From contig NZ_JAODBE010000004.1 in assembly GCF_025463795.1 (NCBI RefSeq), forward strand, positions 1 to 64,000: DNA of 64,000 nucleotides, in the 5' to 3' direction. Position 1 is the first letter of the stretch, and every line of letters starts with the position of its first letter. Below are positions 1 to 8,827 of the stretch, piece by piece. The stretch is from Amnibacterium sp. Lineage in GTDB: Bacteria; Actinomycetota; Actinomycetes; Actinomycetales; Microbacteriaceae. The notes beneath the pieces were generated by a model. The model searched no databases and was not told the DNA's origin. It was given only the letters and a program-made list of their open reading frames with translations. Made by a program: the position numbers and the translations under genes.

Positions 1-2
1 AT

Positions 3-227
3 CTGTACGAGCTGCCGCCGGACGAGGCCAAGACGATCCCGCAGGTGCCGGGCTCGCTCGACAAGGTCCTCGATGCGCTCGAGGCCGACCACGACTACCT
101 GACGGCGGGCAACGTCTTCACGCCCGAGGTGATCGAGACCTGGCTCGAGTACAAGCGCGAGAAGGAGATCAAGCCGCTCGCGGCTCGCCCGCACCCCTTC
201 GAGTACGAGCTCTACTTCGGGGTCTAG
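3..227 (+). CDS. glnA: Type I glutamine synthetase, C-terminal end (partial)
   Basis: This is the last ~74 residues of the main type I glutamine synthetase, which makes glutamine from glutamate, ammonia and ATP. The reading frame is open from the left edge, so the N-terminus lies outside the window. The helix [14 protein letters not shown] and the ending [13 protein letters not shown] are typical GlnA C-termini. The convergent neighbour is an integrase whose stop codon overlaps this one in the same CTAG. A diverged copy of this 3' end lies at 9213-9241, so the last ~9 codons were probably supplied by the integrated element. glnE, which adenylylates GlnA, follows on the other side of that element, as expected from actinobacterial gene order. 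Confidence 0.93.
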   Translation: MYELPPDEAKTIPQVPGSLDKVLDALEADHDYLTAGNVFTPEVIETWLEYKREKEIKPLAARPHPFEYELYFGV

Positions 228-229
228 CC
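201..229. other. attL: glnA 3'-end repeat, left copy
   Basis: This 29-bp segment spans the last glnA codons, the stop codon and two further bases. It matches 9213-9241 at 26 of 29 positions; the longest identical block is the 11-mer CGAGCTCTACT, followed by an identical GTCTAGCC. It lies at the junction between glnA and the integrase gene. Confidence 0.72.
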
Positions 230-1315
230 AGAACGCTGGGCAGAAGCGGTAGCAGTCCGCAGAGAGTCCGCACGAGCAGCCAGAACGTCCGCGACGGCTG
301 CTCGTGCGGACTCTTCCTTGTCCGGCCACAGGTGCGTGTACGTGTCCAGCGTCGTCTTCGCCGAGGAGTGCCGCAGCCGCGTCTGCACGACCTTCACGTC
401 GAGGCCCTTCGAGATCAGCAGGCTCGCGAAGTAGTGCCGCAAGTCGTGGATGCGGAACCCCTCCGGCAGGCCCTCCACCGTTGCCCGCGCCCGCCGAAAG
501 GCCTCCTCGAGGGTGTACGGCGCGATCGGTCGCCCGATCATCCCAACCACGATCGTCGGGCTCCCCCACTGCACCGGGTTCCGGTTCAGCTCGACCGCGA
601 GCTCGAGCGGGATCGGGATCGGCGTCCGGGACATCTCCGTCTTCAGCTCCGCGTTTGGGTACTGCACTGCGGGCTTGATCACGCCCCGCATGAAATCGAC
701 ATCGGAGGTGCGGAGCGCGACGATCTCCGCCACCCGCAGACCGGCGAAGGCGCCGAGCAGGATCGCCGGCCGCATCGGCTCCGGCATCGCTTCGTACAGC
801 GCCCACACCTGCCCCGTCGTCGCCACATAGGGGCGCTGCTTCGCCGCGCCAGGGGACGTGCGCCTGGACACGGGCGACCGGGGTACAAGGCCGTCGTGCA
901 CCGCGTCGGCGAAGATGTGGCCGAGGCGCGCATGTATGGCGTAGATCGTCGAGTCCGCGAGGCCCTCGGACTTTAGCGCCGTCATCCACTCCCGGACCTC
1001 GGACGGGCGCACAGCAGACAGCGGCCGGTCGCCGAGTGCCAGGACGATGCGTCGCACGTGCACCCGCGCCTGCCGCACTGTCGATGGCCGCTTGACCTCG
1101 TAGCCGCGCATCCATGTCTCACACCAGTCCCGCACGGTCGTCCGCGCCGTCTTCGGGTCGAGATAGGTGCCCGTTACCACCGCCGTCGTGACCTCGTTGA
1201 GCCAGCGCTGCGCATCGGCCTTCAGGGTGAAGTGGCGCGCGTGCTCATTCCTCGCATCGTCGCGGTATCGGGCCCGCCAAACGCCGTCAGGACGCTTCTG
1301 AATGCTTGCCATCAT
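224..1315 (-). CDS. Tyrosine site-specific recombinase (phage-type integrase)
   Basis: This integrase would catalyse strand exchange between an attP site and the glnA 3' end. The start chosen is the ATGATG at 1315, preceded by GGAGGA, rather than the longer ORF; this gives 363 residues. The N-terminal part has the AP2-like arm-binding sequence ([16 protein letters not shown]) and a SAM-like core-binding domain at ~60-150. The catalytic domain carries the full set: Arg in FAGLRVAEI (~194), HDLRH (~290-294), His in LRHSSAKTT (~316) and nucleophile Tyr in LDTYTHLW (~326). It is therefore probably intact. It converges on glnA and shares a CTAG with its stop. Its position next to attL indicates that it mobilised this element. 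No excisionase gene was recognised nearby. Confidence 0.93.
   Translation of the reverse strand: MMASIQKRPDGVWRARYRDDARNEHARHFTLKADAQRWLNEVTTAVVTGTYLDPKTARTTVRDWCETWMRGYEVKRPSTVRQARVHVRRIVLALGDRPLSAVRPSEVREWMTALKSEGLADSTIYAIHARLGHIFADAVHDGLVPRSPVSRRTSPGAAKQRPYVATTGQVWALYEAMPEPMRPAILLGAFAGLRVAEIVALRTSDVDFMRGVIKPAVQYPNAELKTEMSRTPIPIPLELAVELNRNPVQWGSPTIVVGMIGRPIAPYTLEEAFRRARATVEGLPEGFRIHDLRHYFASLLISKGLDVKVVQTRLRHSSAKTTLDTYTHLWPDKEESARAAVADVLAARADSLRTATASAQRSG
253..272. repeat. Candidate integrase arm-type site, left
   Basis: The 20-mer here, two GTCCGCA-containing half units in direct order, recurs with one mismatch at 9092-9111, in the same orientation and just inside attR. It overlaps the integrase C-terminal codons. 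Matching repeats internal to both att sites are what lambda-type arm sites look like. Confidence 0.55.
263..314. repeat. Perfect 19-bp inverted repeat in the integrase 3' end
   Basis: Bases 263-281 and 296-314 are exact reverse complements with a 14-nt loop. The hairpin sits 36 bp beyond the glnA stop and inside the integrase coding end. No T-run follows, so it could act as a transcription barrier for glnA readthrough or be part of the att architecture. Confidence 0.8.
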
Positions 1316-1344
1316 GCCTCCGCTCCTCCACAAGAGAGGACCCG

Positions 1345-1466
1345 CGCTCAAGCCACTCGCTGAGCGGAACGCGGGTGCTAGTCGGATCGATGAAGGCCCC
1401 GCGTGACTTCGCCACCTTCACGGTGGCGAGGAAGAGCTCGGCCTCGCGCTTCGTCCGAAGCCGCGC
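1345..1466 (-). pseudogene. Remnant of a second integrase (N-terminal arm/core-binding part)
   Basis: In the minus frame before the intact integrase, about 40 codons read RLRTKREAELFLATVKVAKS and then RGAFIDPTSTRVPLSEWLE. This is the typical linker between the AP2-like arm domain and the core-binding domain of actinobacterial phage integrases. An in-frame stop lies directly upstream, and the similarity ends at the start of the intact integrase, so both the first domain and the catalytic domain are missing. The intact integrase has the equivalent segment in its own sequence ([18 protein letters not shown]), so this is a different, older gene. It suggests that more than one element has used this site, or that the two integrases recombined. 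It is too short to be in the ORF track. Confidence 0.6.
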
Positions 1467-1791
1467 TTATCGGTCTGCGAGTGATCGACCTTCCGGTATT
1501 GGATCCGACCGCGCCGGCCACTGCTCGTCTCGTACGCGGCGACCGATCCCATCGTTCCTCGTTCCTCCCGTATCCCGGTGAGCTGATCGTCCTGCTCCCC
1601 TCCGACATCCGCCTCCCCGCTCGCCCACCTGGTCGACTCAACTCACTCGGCCGGTGCTTTCGATACAGTTTCGGCATTTCGCCCGTCGGTCCTTCAGCAC
1701 CCCAATGCCTTCCGAGAATCCGCCTGCCTGCCTCCACCCCGCAATATTTTCCCTTCTCCCTTAACCACTCTCTCCACTGGCCATTCCTTTT

Positions 1792-1910
1792 GTCTTGCCC
1801 TGTCTTGGTCTGCTTCCTGAATACGCGAACCACCCTCTCTCAAGGAACGCAGAGTGAGGGTGGTTCGCGTACGGCACCCGCCGAGGAAGCAGACCAAGAC
1901 AGGGCAAGAC
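1792..1910. repeat. 119-bp two-step palindrome
   Basis: The outer arms 1792-1818 and 1884-1910 are perfect 27-bp reverse complements. The inner arms 1822-1837 and 1856-1871 are perfect 16-bp reverse complements around an 18-nt loop. The asymmetric gaps (3 and 12 nt) show this is not a simple duplicated arm. It could extrude as a cruciform or fold as a long RNA hairpin. No coding role is evident. Confidence 0.9.
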
Positions 1911-1917
1911 GATCAAG

Positions 1918-1970
1918 CCCCCGTCGCCAGACCCGTCGCATCCAACGACGGAGCAAACGACGGGGGTTTT
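1918..1970 (+). terminator. Hairpin with short T-run
   Basis: A 9-bp stem (CCCCCGTCG with CGACGGGGG) closes a ~31-nt loop and is followed by TTTT. It is the best intrinsic-terminator candidate in this stretch, but no gene reading into it is evident, so its role is uncertain. Confidence 0.4.
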
Positions 1971-3115
1971 GGTCCGGCATAGGACTCGCTTCCACCCCCG
2001 TCGGCGCGTGGCCAAGACAGACGACCTACCACCCCATGTGATAGTCCGATATACGTCCATCAACCCACAGGGCCGCAGTTCGAGGAGCGGGTGGGAGTCT
2101 CACAACCCGCGAGTAAAAACCCACCCGAACGGCAGAGGTTTTAGATGGGTTTGAGAATACCCAGGTCGTGATCCTGTTTTTCGAGCCGGCGCGCTCACCG
2201 AGGGCACCATCCTCCCCCACACGTGCCGATCCAGGCAGGGCCGCCGTTCCTCGCCCAGATGATAGAAGTCGAGAAGGGTCGGAGCCTCAACGAGCAGCAC
2301 TAGTCGGGGATCCCCGCCGTATCGAGCGACCCAGCAACCCTCGTTTGGATCGCTGTTGATCAACTCACACGATCGGGGTGCCCGCTGGTCCGTGTGAGGC
2401 TCTCGGCCCGACGCTTGACCTGTTCACCCTCTCCCAGCCGCCATGGTCTCGTGCTGTTCCCTGGCGCAGTCGGCGGTGCTGTAGGACCGTGCGGCGTCCG
2501 GGTGTCCTGGGTACTGCGTCGGGGGCACTGCCGGCGATCCCGATCGGTCTACTGCTGGTGGTCGCCATCCTGTTGTTGCCGACCGGCCCGCCGGCGTGTC
2601 AGCGGCGCGTGGGCGAAGATAACCCCGCCACTGGTTGCCACGCTGCGATGGTCCTCCGCTCGCTTCAACCCGAAGAGCACCGGAAGGCGGGAATCGGAAC
2701 CCTTCTCAGAAGATGTCTCGCATCGGTTGTCGCTCATGAGGCAGTGGCGCTACGCTCCGCCATGGCTATGAGCCAGCCTGCCGAGGGTGGTGAGGTCGCG
2801 AACCGTGGCCCGCTTCCACTCGACCTGATCGCCCTTGGTCCTCGCGGTCGTTTTCGTCGCGATTTCCCGCGTCGCGGCGCGCCTGGTTCCGGTCGTGTCG
2901 CCCGTCGATGCCGACGACGGTCAATCTTTGCCAGTGACCAGGTGGAGGTGACGCTGTGATCCATCGACAGCAGCGACGTTGCACGGACGGGCGTTTGACA
3001 GCTTTGAGGGGAGGACCCGGATGAGCGATCCGAGGTGGTGCCTCGCGGCCGGGTGGCCCGGTGGAGAGCTCAGGTCGGCGGATACCAGTCCGTTGCTTCC
3101 CGCAGGAGGACGGAC

Positions 3116-5005
3116 ATGAGATCGCGCATGGTCGCGCTTTCCATCGCGGTGTTTCTGCTGGCATGGCCGGCATCAGCGCACGCACGACCCGGCTCAACGA
3201 GCGCGCAAGCGAGCACACCATCTCAGACCAACGCCGCCTACGCCGAGTCGAATCGCACCGTCAGAAACACGTTCGTGACAACGCAGCAGACCAGCTGCTA
3301 TCGCCCAGAGGTTCCGGCTGCGCAGTTCAACTTCGGACCGGCGGAGGGCTACAGCGGGGAGACTCCCTGCTCGCCAACGACCGCGACAACCGGCGAGGAC
3401 ACCGGGCTCGCTCCGTACCTGACGCAGTCCCACAGCAATCCGGGCTACCCCGACAGCGGCCCGATGGTGGTCAAAGACCACTCGGAGTCGTCTTTGGCTG
3501 CCGACCCGGCCCATCCCGATCACCTCATCGGGTCGTCCAAATGGGAAACGAGTCCCGAGGGCGGCATTCATGTCCTCGGCTTCTTCGAGTCCTATGACGG
3601 CGGTCGAACTTGGCCGTTCCAGGGACACATCCCGGGCTATGAAGGATGGACGCAGATCACCGACCCGTCCGGGGCGTTTGACAGCTACGGCAACTATTAC
3701 GAGCTCCAGCTGCCCTACCAATTCTCCTTCAACCCGGACGGTAGTCGAAACTACTCCGCCGACGCTAAGATCGAGCCGAATCCGACTAGACCCAACAACG
3801 TCATCTCGCTCAGCGAGCACCCGTACAAGTCGGAAAATCGGCGCACCTCGAGACAATGGTCGGCCACGAACGGCAACGACCCCCAGACATCGCGACTCGA
3901 CATTCTGCGGGCCAGCGAGTCCGTCGCCCTCGACAAGCAGTGGCTCACCATCGATACCCGGCCCGACAGCCCGCACCGCAACCGCATGTACGCCATGTGG
4001 AGCGAGTACGCCGTGAACGGAGACCTGACCTCCGTCGCCTCCTACGCCGACGCTCGACCGAACGGCACCCACTCTCCATGGTCAGCGCCGATCACGCTGC
4101 CTTCGGGCCCATTGACGAACGGGGTCACGTTCGTACTGCCCCGCGTGGCCGCCAACGGCTGGGTGTACACACCCCTCTCCGCATTCACAGGGAACGTCGC
4201 GGCTATCGGAGTCGATATCTCCAAGGACGGCGGCAAGACCTGGCACTACATCGGAACCGCGTCCCCCAACATCACCACCCCACCGTCAGACCCACCCGGC
4301 ACTGCACTTGCCAACACGACGATCTCTGATGGGATTTTCACCAGTTTCGCCGTCGGCAACGACCCGAGCGGGAGGGGCCCGCTGTATCTGGTGTGGGAGG
4401 ACTACCGCACAGGAGTCAGCAACGTGATGTTGTCTGCATCGTCCAACGGCGGAGTCTCGTGGTCAGCGCCCTTGCGCGTCAATGACAACGCACACGCCAC
4501 CGACGCGTTCCAGCCGACAGTCGCAGTGCAAGACCGCGCGGCCGGAACCGTCAGCGTGACCTTCTATGACCGGCGCCTGCCTTGTCCGGGCACTACGCGC
4601 GCCGCTGATGTCCCGGGCACCGAGTCGTACAACGCGGGCCTGCGGCTCGACACCGCGAACCCGAGATCACCCGTCGGCGCCGAACCACCCTACGGAGTCA
4701 GTAACTACTGCGTGGACAGCAGCGTCCAGTACTACCGAGCCAACCTCACGCTCTTCAATGACCACGCTCACAACATCCGCTTGACGAAACACTCGTGGGA
4801 CCCCCAGCTCAACCCACACCGCAGCAGTGCGCAACGAAGTTCTACTGCGACATTCATCGGCGACTACTACGGCGACGTCATCATCGGCGGCACCAACCTC
4901 TTCGACTTCGTCAGCACGTTCGACAGCATGACGGACATCAACCAGCGCAACCCGGCGCATCAGATGCAACAAGTCCTAGCACGCCTGCCGGTGCCGACCT
5001 CATAG
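3116..5005 (+). CDS. Secreted Asp-box (BNR) beta-propeller protein, sialidase-fold
   Basis: A 629-residue exported protein. The start is the ATG at 3116, preceded by AGGAGGA at good spacing; the ORF-track start at 3035 adds 27 implausible residues. MRSRMVALSIAVFLLAWPAS then AHA is a classical signal peptide. The mature part has at least three Asp-box motifs, S-x-D/N-G-G-x-x-W, as SYDGGRTW (~159), SKDGGKTW (~368) and SSNGGVSW (~441). These mark a sialidase-like multi-bladed propeller. I could not identify a full sialidase triad (Arg triad, Tyr/Glu), so a glycosidase function is not claimed; many such proteins are non-catalytic or of unknown specificity. It is the largest cargo gene of the element and stands alone between gene-poor stretches. 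Confidence 0.75.
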   Translation: MRSRMVALSIAVFLLAWPASAHARPGSTSAQASTPSQTNAAYAESNRTVRNTFVTTQQTSCYRPEVPAAQFNFGPAEGYSGETPCSPTTATTGEDTGLAPYLTQSHSNPGYPDSGPMVVKDHSESSLAADPAHPDHLIGSSKWETSPEGGIHVLGFFESYDGGRTWPFQGHIPGYEGWTQITDPSGAFDSYGNYYELQLPYQFSFNPDGSRNYSADAKIEPNPTRPNNVISLSEHPYKSENRRTSRQWSATNGNDPQTSRLDILRASESVALDKQWLTIDTRPDSPHRNRMYAMWSEYAVNGDLTSVASYADARPNGTHSPWSAPITLPSGPLTNGVTFVLPRVAANGWVYTPLSAFTGNVAAIGVDISKDGGKTWHYIGTASPNITTPPSDPPGTALANTTISDGIFTSFAVGNDPSGRGPLYLVWEDYRTGVSNVMLSASSNGGVSWSAPLRVNDNAHATDAFQPTVAVQDRAAGTVSVTFYDRRLPCPGTTRAADVPGTESYNAGLRLDTANPRSPVGAEPPYGVSNYCVDSSVQYYRANLTLFNDHAHNIRLTKHSWDPQLNPHRSSAQRSSTATFIGDYYGDVIIGGTNLFDFVSTFDSMTDINQRNPAHQMQQVLARLPVPTS

Positions 5006-5526
5006 ACGTGGCGGCGCGCTGCAGCGGTGCCGACCTGCGGCATGTCGGTATCGTGAGCACCGAGACCGCTGGGCCAGGATCTTGAGTCGCTCGTCACGTC
5101 CAATCAGAAGGGCGGACGCTGCTTGACGACCTGTGGACTGGTGACAGCTCAGCGCTGTAACGACGGTCGGCGCTGAACGCTGGTGGGTCCCGCTGAAGCG
5201 TCTCGGTAGCGACATCGATCTGGTGTCGAGATGTGAAGAGGCGCACGAACTCGGCCGCGGTCGGTGCAGCGAGCTCGACCGTTTGGGACTGGGCTCGGCA
5301 GGGTTTTGCTGCGCGTGTCGGGCAGCAAAAAGATCACGGCGCAGGTACGGAGCCCGCGGAACCGTTGATGCCCGTCCGACCCGGTGGTACACCTGTGGCT
5401 GAGCGAGGACGCGAGGAGTTCGCGTCGCCGTACCAGCAGCCGTCCAGGTCTCGGCGTTGGCGCTCGTGACGAAGCCCTGAGTCATCGTCGGTTCGGTCGC
5501 AGGGCAGCCAGTACTCGAGGTGCCTC
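5006..5526. other. Gene-poor spacer between the propeller gene and the AraC gene
   Basis: About 520 bp in which I see no convincing gene on either strand. The track ORFs here overlap one another and have no recognisable motif. A dodecamer near the end of the propeller gene (CGGTGCCGACCT, ~4989) recurs shortly after its stop codon (~5026), suggesting a small duplication. Confidence 0.45.
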
Positions 5527-6474
5527 ATGGCAGTGCAGTTGGACATCAGTTCATTTCCGGTCGCCGACAGGGTGAGAGCCTTCGAGGCTCGGCTTGATGC
5601 CGCGCTCCCGCCTTCCGCCCAACTTGATGCTGCGCATGAAGCGCAAGGTTCGCTCAGCGGATGGGATCTCGGCTCGGAAGCCGTGCTCGCGGACATGCGG
5701 GTGACCGCGAGGTACCTGCAACTGAGCCGCCGCAAGCGCTCGCCGCGGTTCATGTCGAGCGGCGAGCGGCTCTCCGTGTCCGTGAATCCTGTAGGCGACT
5801 GCCGCACCAACGGTCGGGGGGTGCAGGCCAGCGGACGGCGGCTTCGCTTGCTGGACCTCACGTCCGACTTCAGCATCTGCTACCGCGGGTCTTGCCGGAG
5901 CGTCGCCTTCGACAGCGACAACGCCTATCCGGGACTCTCCGTCGACGCGGTTCGCGCGGCCGTCGGCCGGACGGATGCCAGTCCACTTCACGACCTCGTC
6001 TATCGCCACATCATCAGCCTCGCTGACTTGGCGCGTGGCCTGACGGCCGACACGCTCCTGACGACGGGCGCTGCGACCGCCGATCTCGTGAGAGCGCTCG
6101 TACAGTCCGTCTCCTCCCGCGATGCGGACCGCAAGGGAGCCCTCGCCGAAACGCTTCCGAATCGCATTGACGACTACATCCGTCGACATCTCGGCGATGC
6201 GGACCTCTCTCCAGCCCGCATCGCCGAGGCGCATCACGTCTCACTCCGCTACCTGTACGTCCTCCTCGCGGAGAAGGCGGAGACGCCCGCCGAATGGATC
6301 ATGAGCCAGCGTCTCAATGCAGCTCGCATCGACCTGGCGCAGGACAGCCCCGCGGTCGGCGTCGTTGCTCAGCGGTGGGGCTTCAAGGACCAATCGCACT
6401 TCACCCGCCGCTTCAAAGCGGCGTACGGCATGACGCCGGGAGAGTTCGCTCGGACCGCTTCCAAACCGTACTGA
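5527..6474 (+). CDS. AraC-family transcriptional regulator
   Basis: A 315-residue regulator. The C-terminal ~100 residues contain the two helix-turn-helix units of the AraC/XylS fold. The first is around LSPARIAEAHHVSLRYLYVL. The second and signature region is VVAQRWGFKDQSHFTRRFKA followed by AYGMTPGEFAR. The N-terminal half resembles the AraC-binding-like sensor domain found in FeaR/NitR-type regulators, but the ligand cannot be read from sequence. It is followed on the same strand by two alpha/beta hydrolase genes, so these are the natural candidates for its regulon. It lies inside the glnA element and is probably horizontally acquired cargo. Confidence 0.85.
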   Translation: MAVQLDISSFPVADRVRAFEARLDAALPPSAQLDAAHEAQGSLSGWDLGSEAVLADMRVTARYLQLSRRKRSPRFMSSGERLSVSVNPVGDCRTNGRGVQASGRRLRLLDLTSDFSICYRGSCRSVAFDSDNAYPGLSVDAVRAAVGRTDASPLHDLVYRHIISLADLARGLTADTLLTTGAATADLVRALVQSVSSRDADRKGALAETLPNRIDDYIRRHLGDADLSPARIAEAHHVSLRYLYVLLAEKAETPAEWIMSQRLNAARIDLAQDSPAVGVVAQRWGFKDQSHFTRRFKAAYGMTPGEFARTASKPY

Positions 6475-6720
6475 CTCGAAGGGCGGACAGCCCCGGAGCG
6501 GCTCGTTTGAAGGTGCCTGACCTGTTCGAGGCGAAGTTGGTTGGAACAGGGAGCACAAGGCCCTCAGGGCGACACGCGCCGCCCAGCGCTGACCGACGCG
6601 CTCGTCGTTTCGACGGCTCTGCGCGCTGAGGCCAGTGCGGTGCACGGTCGTGCAAGCGGGACGCCACCGCCTCGTTCTAGCGTGCGAGCTGTCCAGGAAG
6701 TGAAGCCCAGGAGGCGCCTC

Positions 6721-7584
6721 GTGAGCGAATTGACCCACCGCGAGTTGAGAGAGATCGACGCTGCGAACGCGTCTGATCTACCTCCGGTCGCGTTCATCCA
6801 CGGCTTGTGGCTGCTGTCGAGTAGTTGGGACAGGTGGCGCAAGCACTTCGAGGCGCAGGGCTACAGCACCATCGCCCCGGGGTGGCCCGATGACCCTGAG
6901 ACGGTCGCGGAAGCGAAGCAGGACCCGTCCGTGTTCGCGCACAAGATGATCGGCGTCGTCACTGATCACTATCTGGACGCGATCAGCCGCTTGACGAGAA
7001 AGCCAGCAGTGGTCGGGCACTCGTTCGGGGGTCTGATCGCACAAAAGATCGCGGGCGATGGAGTTTCCGCCTCGACCGTCGCCATCGACCCTGCGCCCTA
7101 CCGAGGAGTGCTTCCCGTTCCGTGGTCGGCGCTGAAGTCAGGGGCGCCCGTGCTCGGCAACCCAGCGAACGCTGGCCGAGCTGTAGCGCTGACCTTCGAT
7201 CAGTTTCGATTCGGATGGACCAACGCGCTTCCGGAGGAGGAGGCCCGGCAGCTGTACGACGAGTACCACGTCCCAGCCGCGGGCGCTCCCCTCTTCCAGG
7301 CCGTCACCGCAAATGTCAACCCGTGGACAGAGGCGCAAGTCGACATCCGAAACGCCGACCGGGGGCCGCTGCTCATCATCGCGGGGCAAGCCGACAACAC
7401 CATCCCACTGGCGATCACGCACGCGATGTTCAAGCTGCAGCAGAAGAACCCAGGTCTGACCGAAATCGCCGAGATCCCGAACCGCGGACACGCCCTCACC
7501 ATCGACCACGGCTGGAAGGAGGTAGCGGACGCCGCACTCAGCTTCATCGCACGCACCCTCAGCCCGGCCAGTCCCGTCCGCTGA
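6721..7584 (+). CDS. Alpha/beta hydrolase
   Basis: A 287-residue hydrolase. I chose the GTG at 6721 because AGGAGG lies six bases upstream; the track start at 6541 has no ribosome site. The fold is marked by the oxyanion-hole segment FIHGLWLLSSSW (~25-36), the nucleophile elbow VVGHSFGG (~96-103), an acidic residue in LIIAGQADNTIP (~220) and the catalytic His in NRGHALTIDHGW (~260). All three triad positions are present. The substrate is unknown; the family covers esterases, lipases and haloperoxidase-like enzymes. It lies between the AraC regulator and a second alpha/beta hydrolase on the same strand and may be under that regulator's control. It is cargo of the glnA element. Confidence 0.82.
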   Translation: MSELTHRELREIDAANASDLPPVAFIHGLWLLSSSWDRWRKHFEAQGYSTIAPGWPDDPETVAEAKQDPSVFAHKMIGVVTDHYLDAISRLTRKPAVVGHSFGGLIAQKIAGDGVSASTVAIDPAPYRGVLPVPWSALKSGAPVLGNPANAGRAVALTFDQFRFGWTNALPEEEARQLYDEYHVPAAGAPLFQAVTANVNPWTEAQVDIRNADRGPLLIIAGQADNTIPLAITHAMFKLQQKNPGLTEIAEIPNRGHALTIDHGWKEVADAALSFIARTLSPASPVR

Positions 7585-7790
7585 TCGCACAAGGTGCCCG
7601 GGTCAGGGCCCGGGGTCACACCTTCGCAGGAGCAGCGCCCGGCCCGCCGCTCCCGGAGTGCCTCAAGAGTGCTCCCCTTCGTCGCCGAGACGCAGGGGAG
7701 AAGGGGAAGGCCGGGGGCGCCACCTCTTCCGCTGAGCACGCGCGCCGTTACCAGTACCGCAATTCGATCCGATCCATCCCAGGAGAAGTC

Positions 7791-8615
7791 ATGGGTTTCA
7801 TCCAGACAGCAGACGGCACGGAAATCTTCTACAAGGACTGGGGCTCTGGTCAGCCAATCGTTTTCAGTCACGGATGGCCGCTCTCGGCCGACGACTGGGA
7901 CGCTCAGATGTTGTTCTTCCTGCATCACGGCTACCGCGTCATCGCCCACGACCGCCGCGGGCACGGCCGGTCCACGCAGACCGGCGGCGGCCATGACATG
8001 GACCACTACGCCGCCGACGTAGCCGCGCTGACCCAGCAGCTCGACCTGCGCGACGCCATCCACGTCGGGCACTCCACCGGCGGGGGCGAGGTCGCCCATT
8101 ACATCGGCAAGTACGGCGAGGACCGCGTCGCCCGGGCGGTGCTCATCAGCGCTGTGCCGCCGATCATGGTGCAGACCAAGAACAACCCCGACGGTCTACC
8201 GAAGAGCGTGTTCGACGACCTGCAGGCCCAGGTTGCCACCAACCGCTCCAACTTCTATCGGGCGTTGCCTTCGGGCCCGTTCTACGGCTACAACCGCCCA
8301 GGGTCGGCGGCATCCGAACCGGTCATTCAGAACTGGTGGAGGCAGGGAATGATGGGCGGGGCGAACGCCCACTACGACGGCATCGTCGCGTTCTCACAAA
8401 CAGACTTCACCGAGGACCTCAAGAAAATCACCGTCCCGGTGCTGATCATGCACGGCGACGACGACCAAATCGTCCCGTATGCCGACTCCGCGCCCTTATC
8501 AGCCCAACTCGTTCAGAACGGCACCCTCAAGACCTACCCGGGCTTCCCCCACGGGATGCCCACCACTGAGGCCGCCACGATCAATGCCGACCTATTGGAG
8601 TGGCTGCATTCCTGA
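7791..8615 (+). CDS. Alpha/beta hydrolase, cofactor-free haloperoxidase type
   Basis: A 274-residue enzyme starting at ATG 7791 behind AGGAG. It follows the cofactor-free (non-heme) chloroperoxidase/bromoperoxidase pattern closely: TADGTEIFYKDWGSGQPIVF at the N-terminus, the FSHGWPLSADDWD oxyanion segment, RVIAHDRRGHGRS, the nucleophile elbow VGHSTGGGEVA, the acid in MHGDDDQIVP and the His in FPHGMPTT. Such enzymes act mainly as esterases or perhydrolases in vivo; halogenation by them is an in vitro perhydrolysis side reaction. The 206-bp gap to the preceding hydrolase gene contains no gene. Together with its neighbour it forms a two-hydrolase cargo block next to an AraC regulator. Confidence 0.88.
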   Translation: MGFIQTADGTEIFYKDWGSGQPIVFSHGWPLSADDWDAQMLFFLHHGYRVIAHDRRGHGRSTQTGGGHDMDHYAADVAALTQQLDLRDAIHVGHSTGGGEVAHYIGKYGEDRVARAVLISAVPPIMVQTKNNPDGLPKSVFDDLQAQVATNRSNFYRALPSGPFYGYNRPGSAASEPVIQNWWRQGMMGGANAHYDGIVAFSQTDFTEDLKKITVPVLIMHGDDDQIVPYADSAPLSAQLVQNGTLKTYPGFPHGMPTTEAATINADLLEWLHS

Positions 8616-8715
8616 CTTTTTCGTAACTAGACGGAGCCCCCAATTTGCGGCGCTGGACCTGGCAGGGCATCAGCCCGTTCAGCAATGAAGGACAGAGGCT
8701 TCCTGACGCCGACGT

Positions 8716-8790
8716 GTGATCATCGACGCGGCCGGCAATCCGCTGGCTCTGCTCGACCTTCCTGAGGCATACCTGGCCGGTTCGCCGGGC
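8716..8790 (+). pseudogene. Possible fragment of a LuxR-family ATPase regulator
   Basis: A short frame reads IIDAAGNPLALLDLPEAYLA, which matches the common 'GNPLALLELP' segment after the ATPase core of large actinobacterial LuxR-type regulators. Nothing before or after continues the family, so this is at best a scrap left by recombination. The identification rests on about 20 residues. Confidence 0.35.
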
Positions 8791-8827
8791 CGCGGACTTC
8801 CCGGCCTGGGCTCGGTCCGTACCCGGC

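Larger units (their letters stand above)
1467..3115. other. Long stretch without a recognisable gene inside the element
   Basis: About 1.6 kb with no ORF I can relate to a protein family. ORFs in the track here (for example 2378-2959 +, 2766-3221 -, 2100-2363 -) overlap each other on both strands, lack good ribosome sites and have compositions typical of shadow frames. Base composition is more A/T-rich than in neighbouring core genes. The clear structures are the long palindrome at 1792-1910 and a terminator-like hairpin at 1918-1970. This is most likely decayed mobile DNA. Confidence 0.5.

Noticed and set aside
2378-2959. 193-residue plus-strand ORF with a hydrophobic stretch in the element
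   Set aside because: No ribosome site, overlapping ORFs on both strands, low-complexity Arg-rich ends and no family motif; treated as a shadow frame in decayed DNA.
3116-5005. Calling the propeller protein a sialidase
   Set aside because: Asp boxes show the fold only; the catalytic Arg triad and Tyr/Glu pair were not identified.
7122-8615. 497-residue frame covering part of the first hydrolase and all of the second
   Set aside because: Only the segment from ATG 7791 has ribosome site and family motifs; the upstream part is antisense-like low-complexity sequence.
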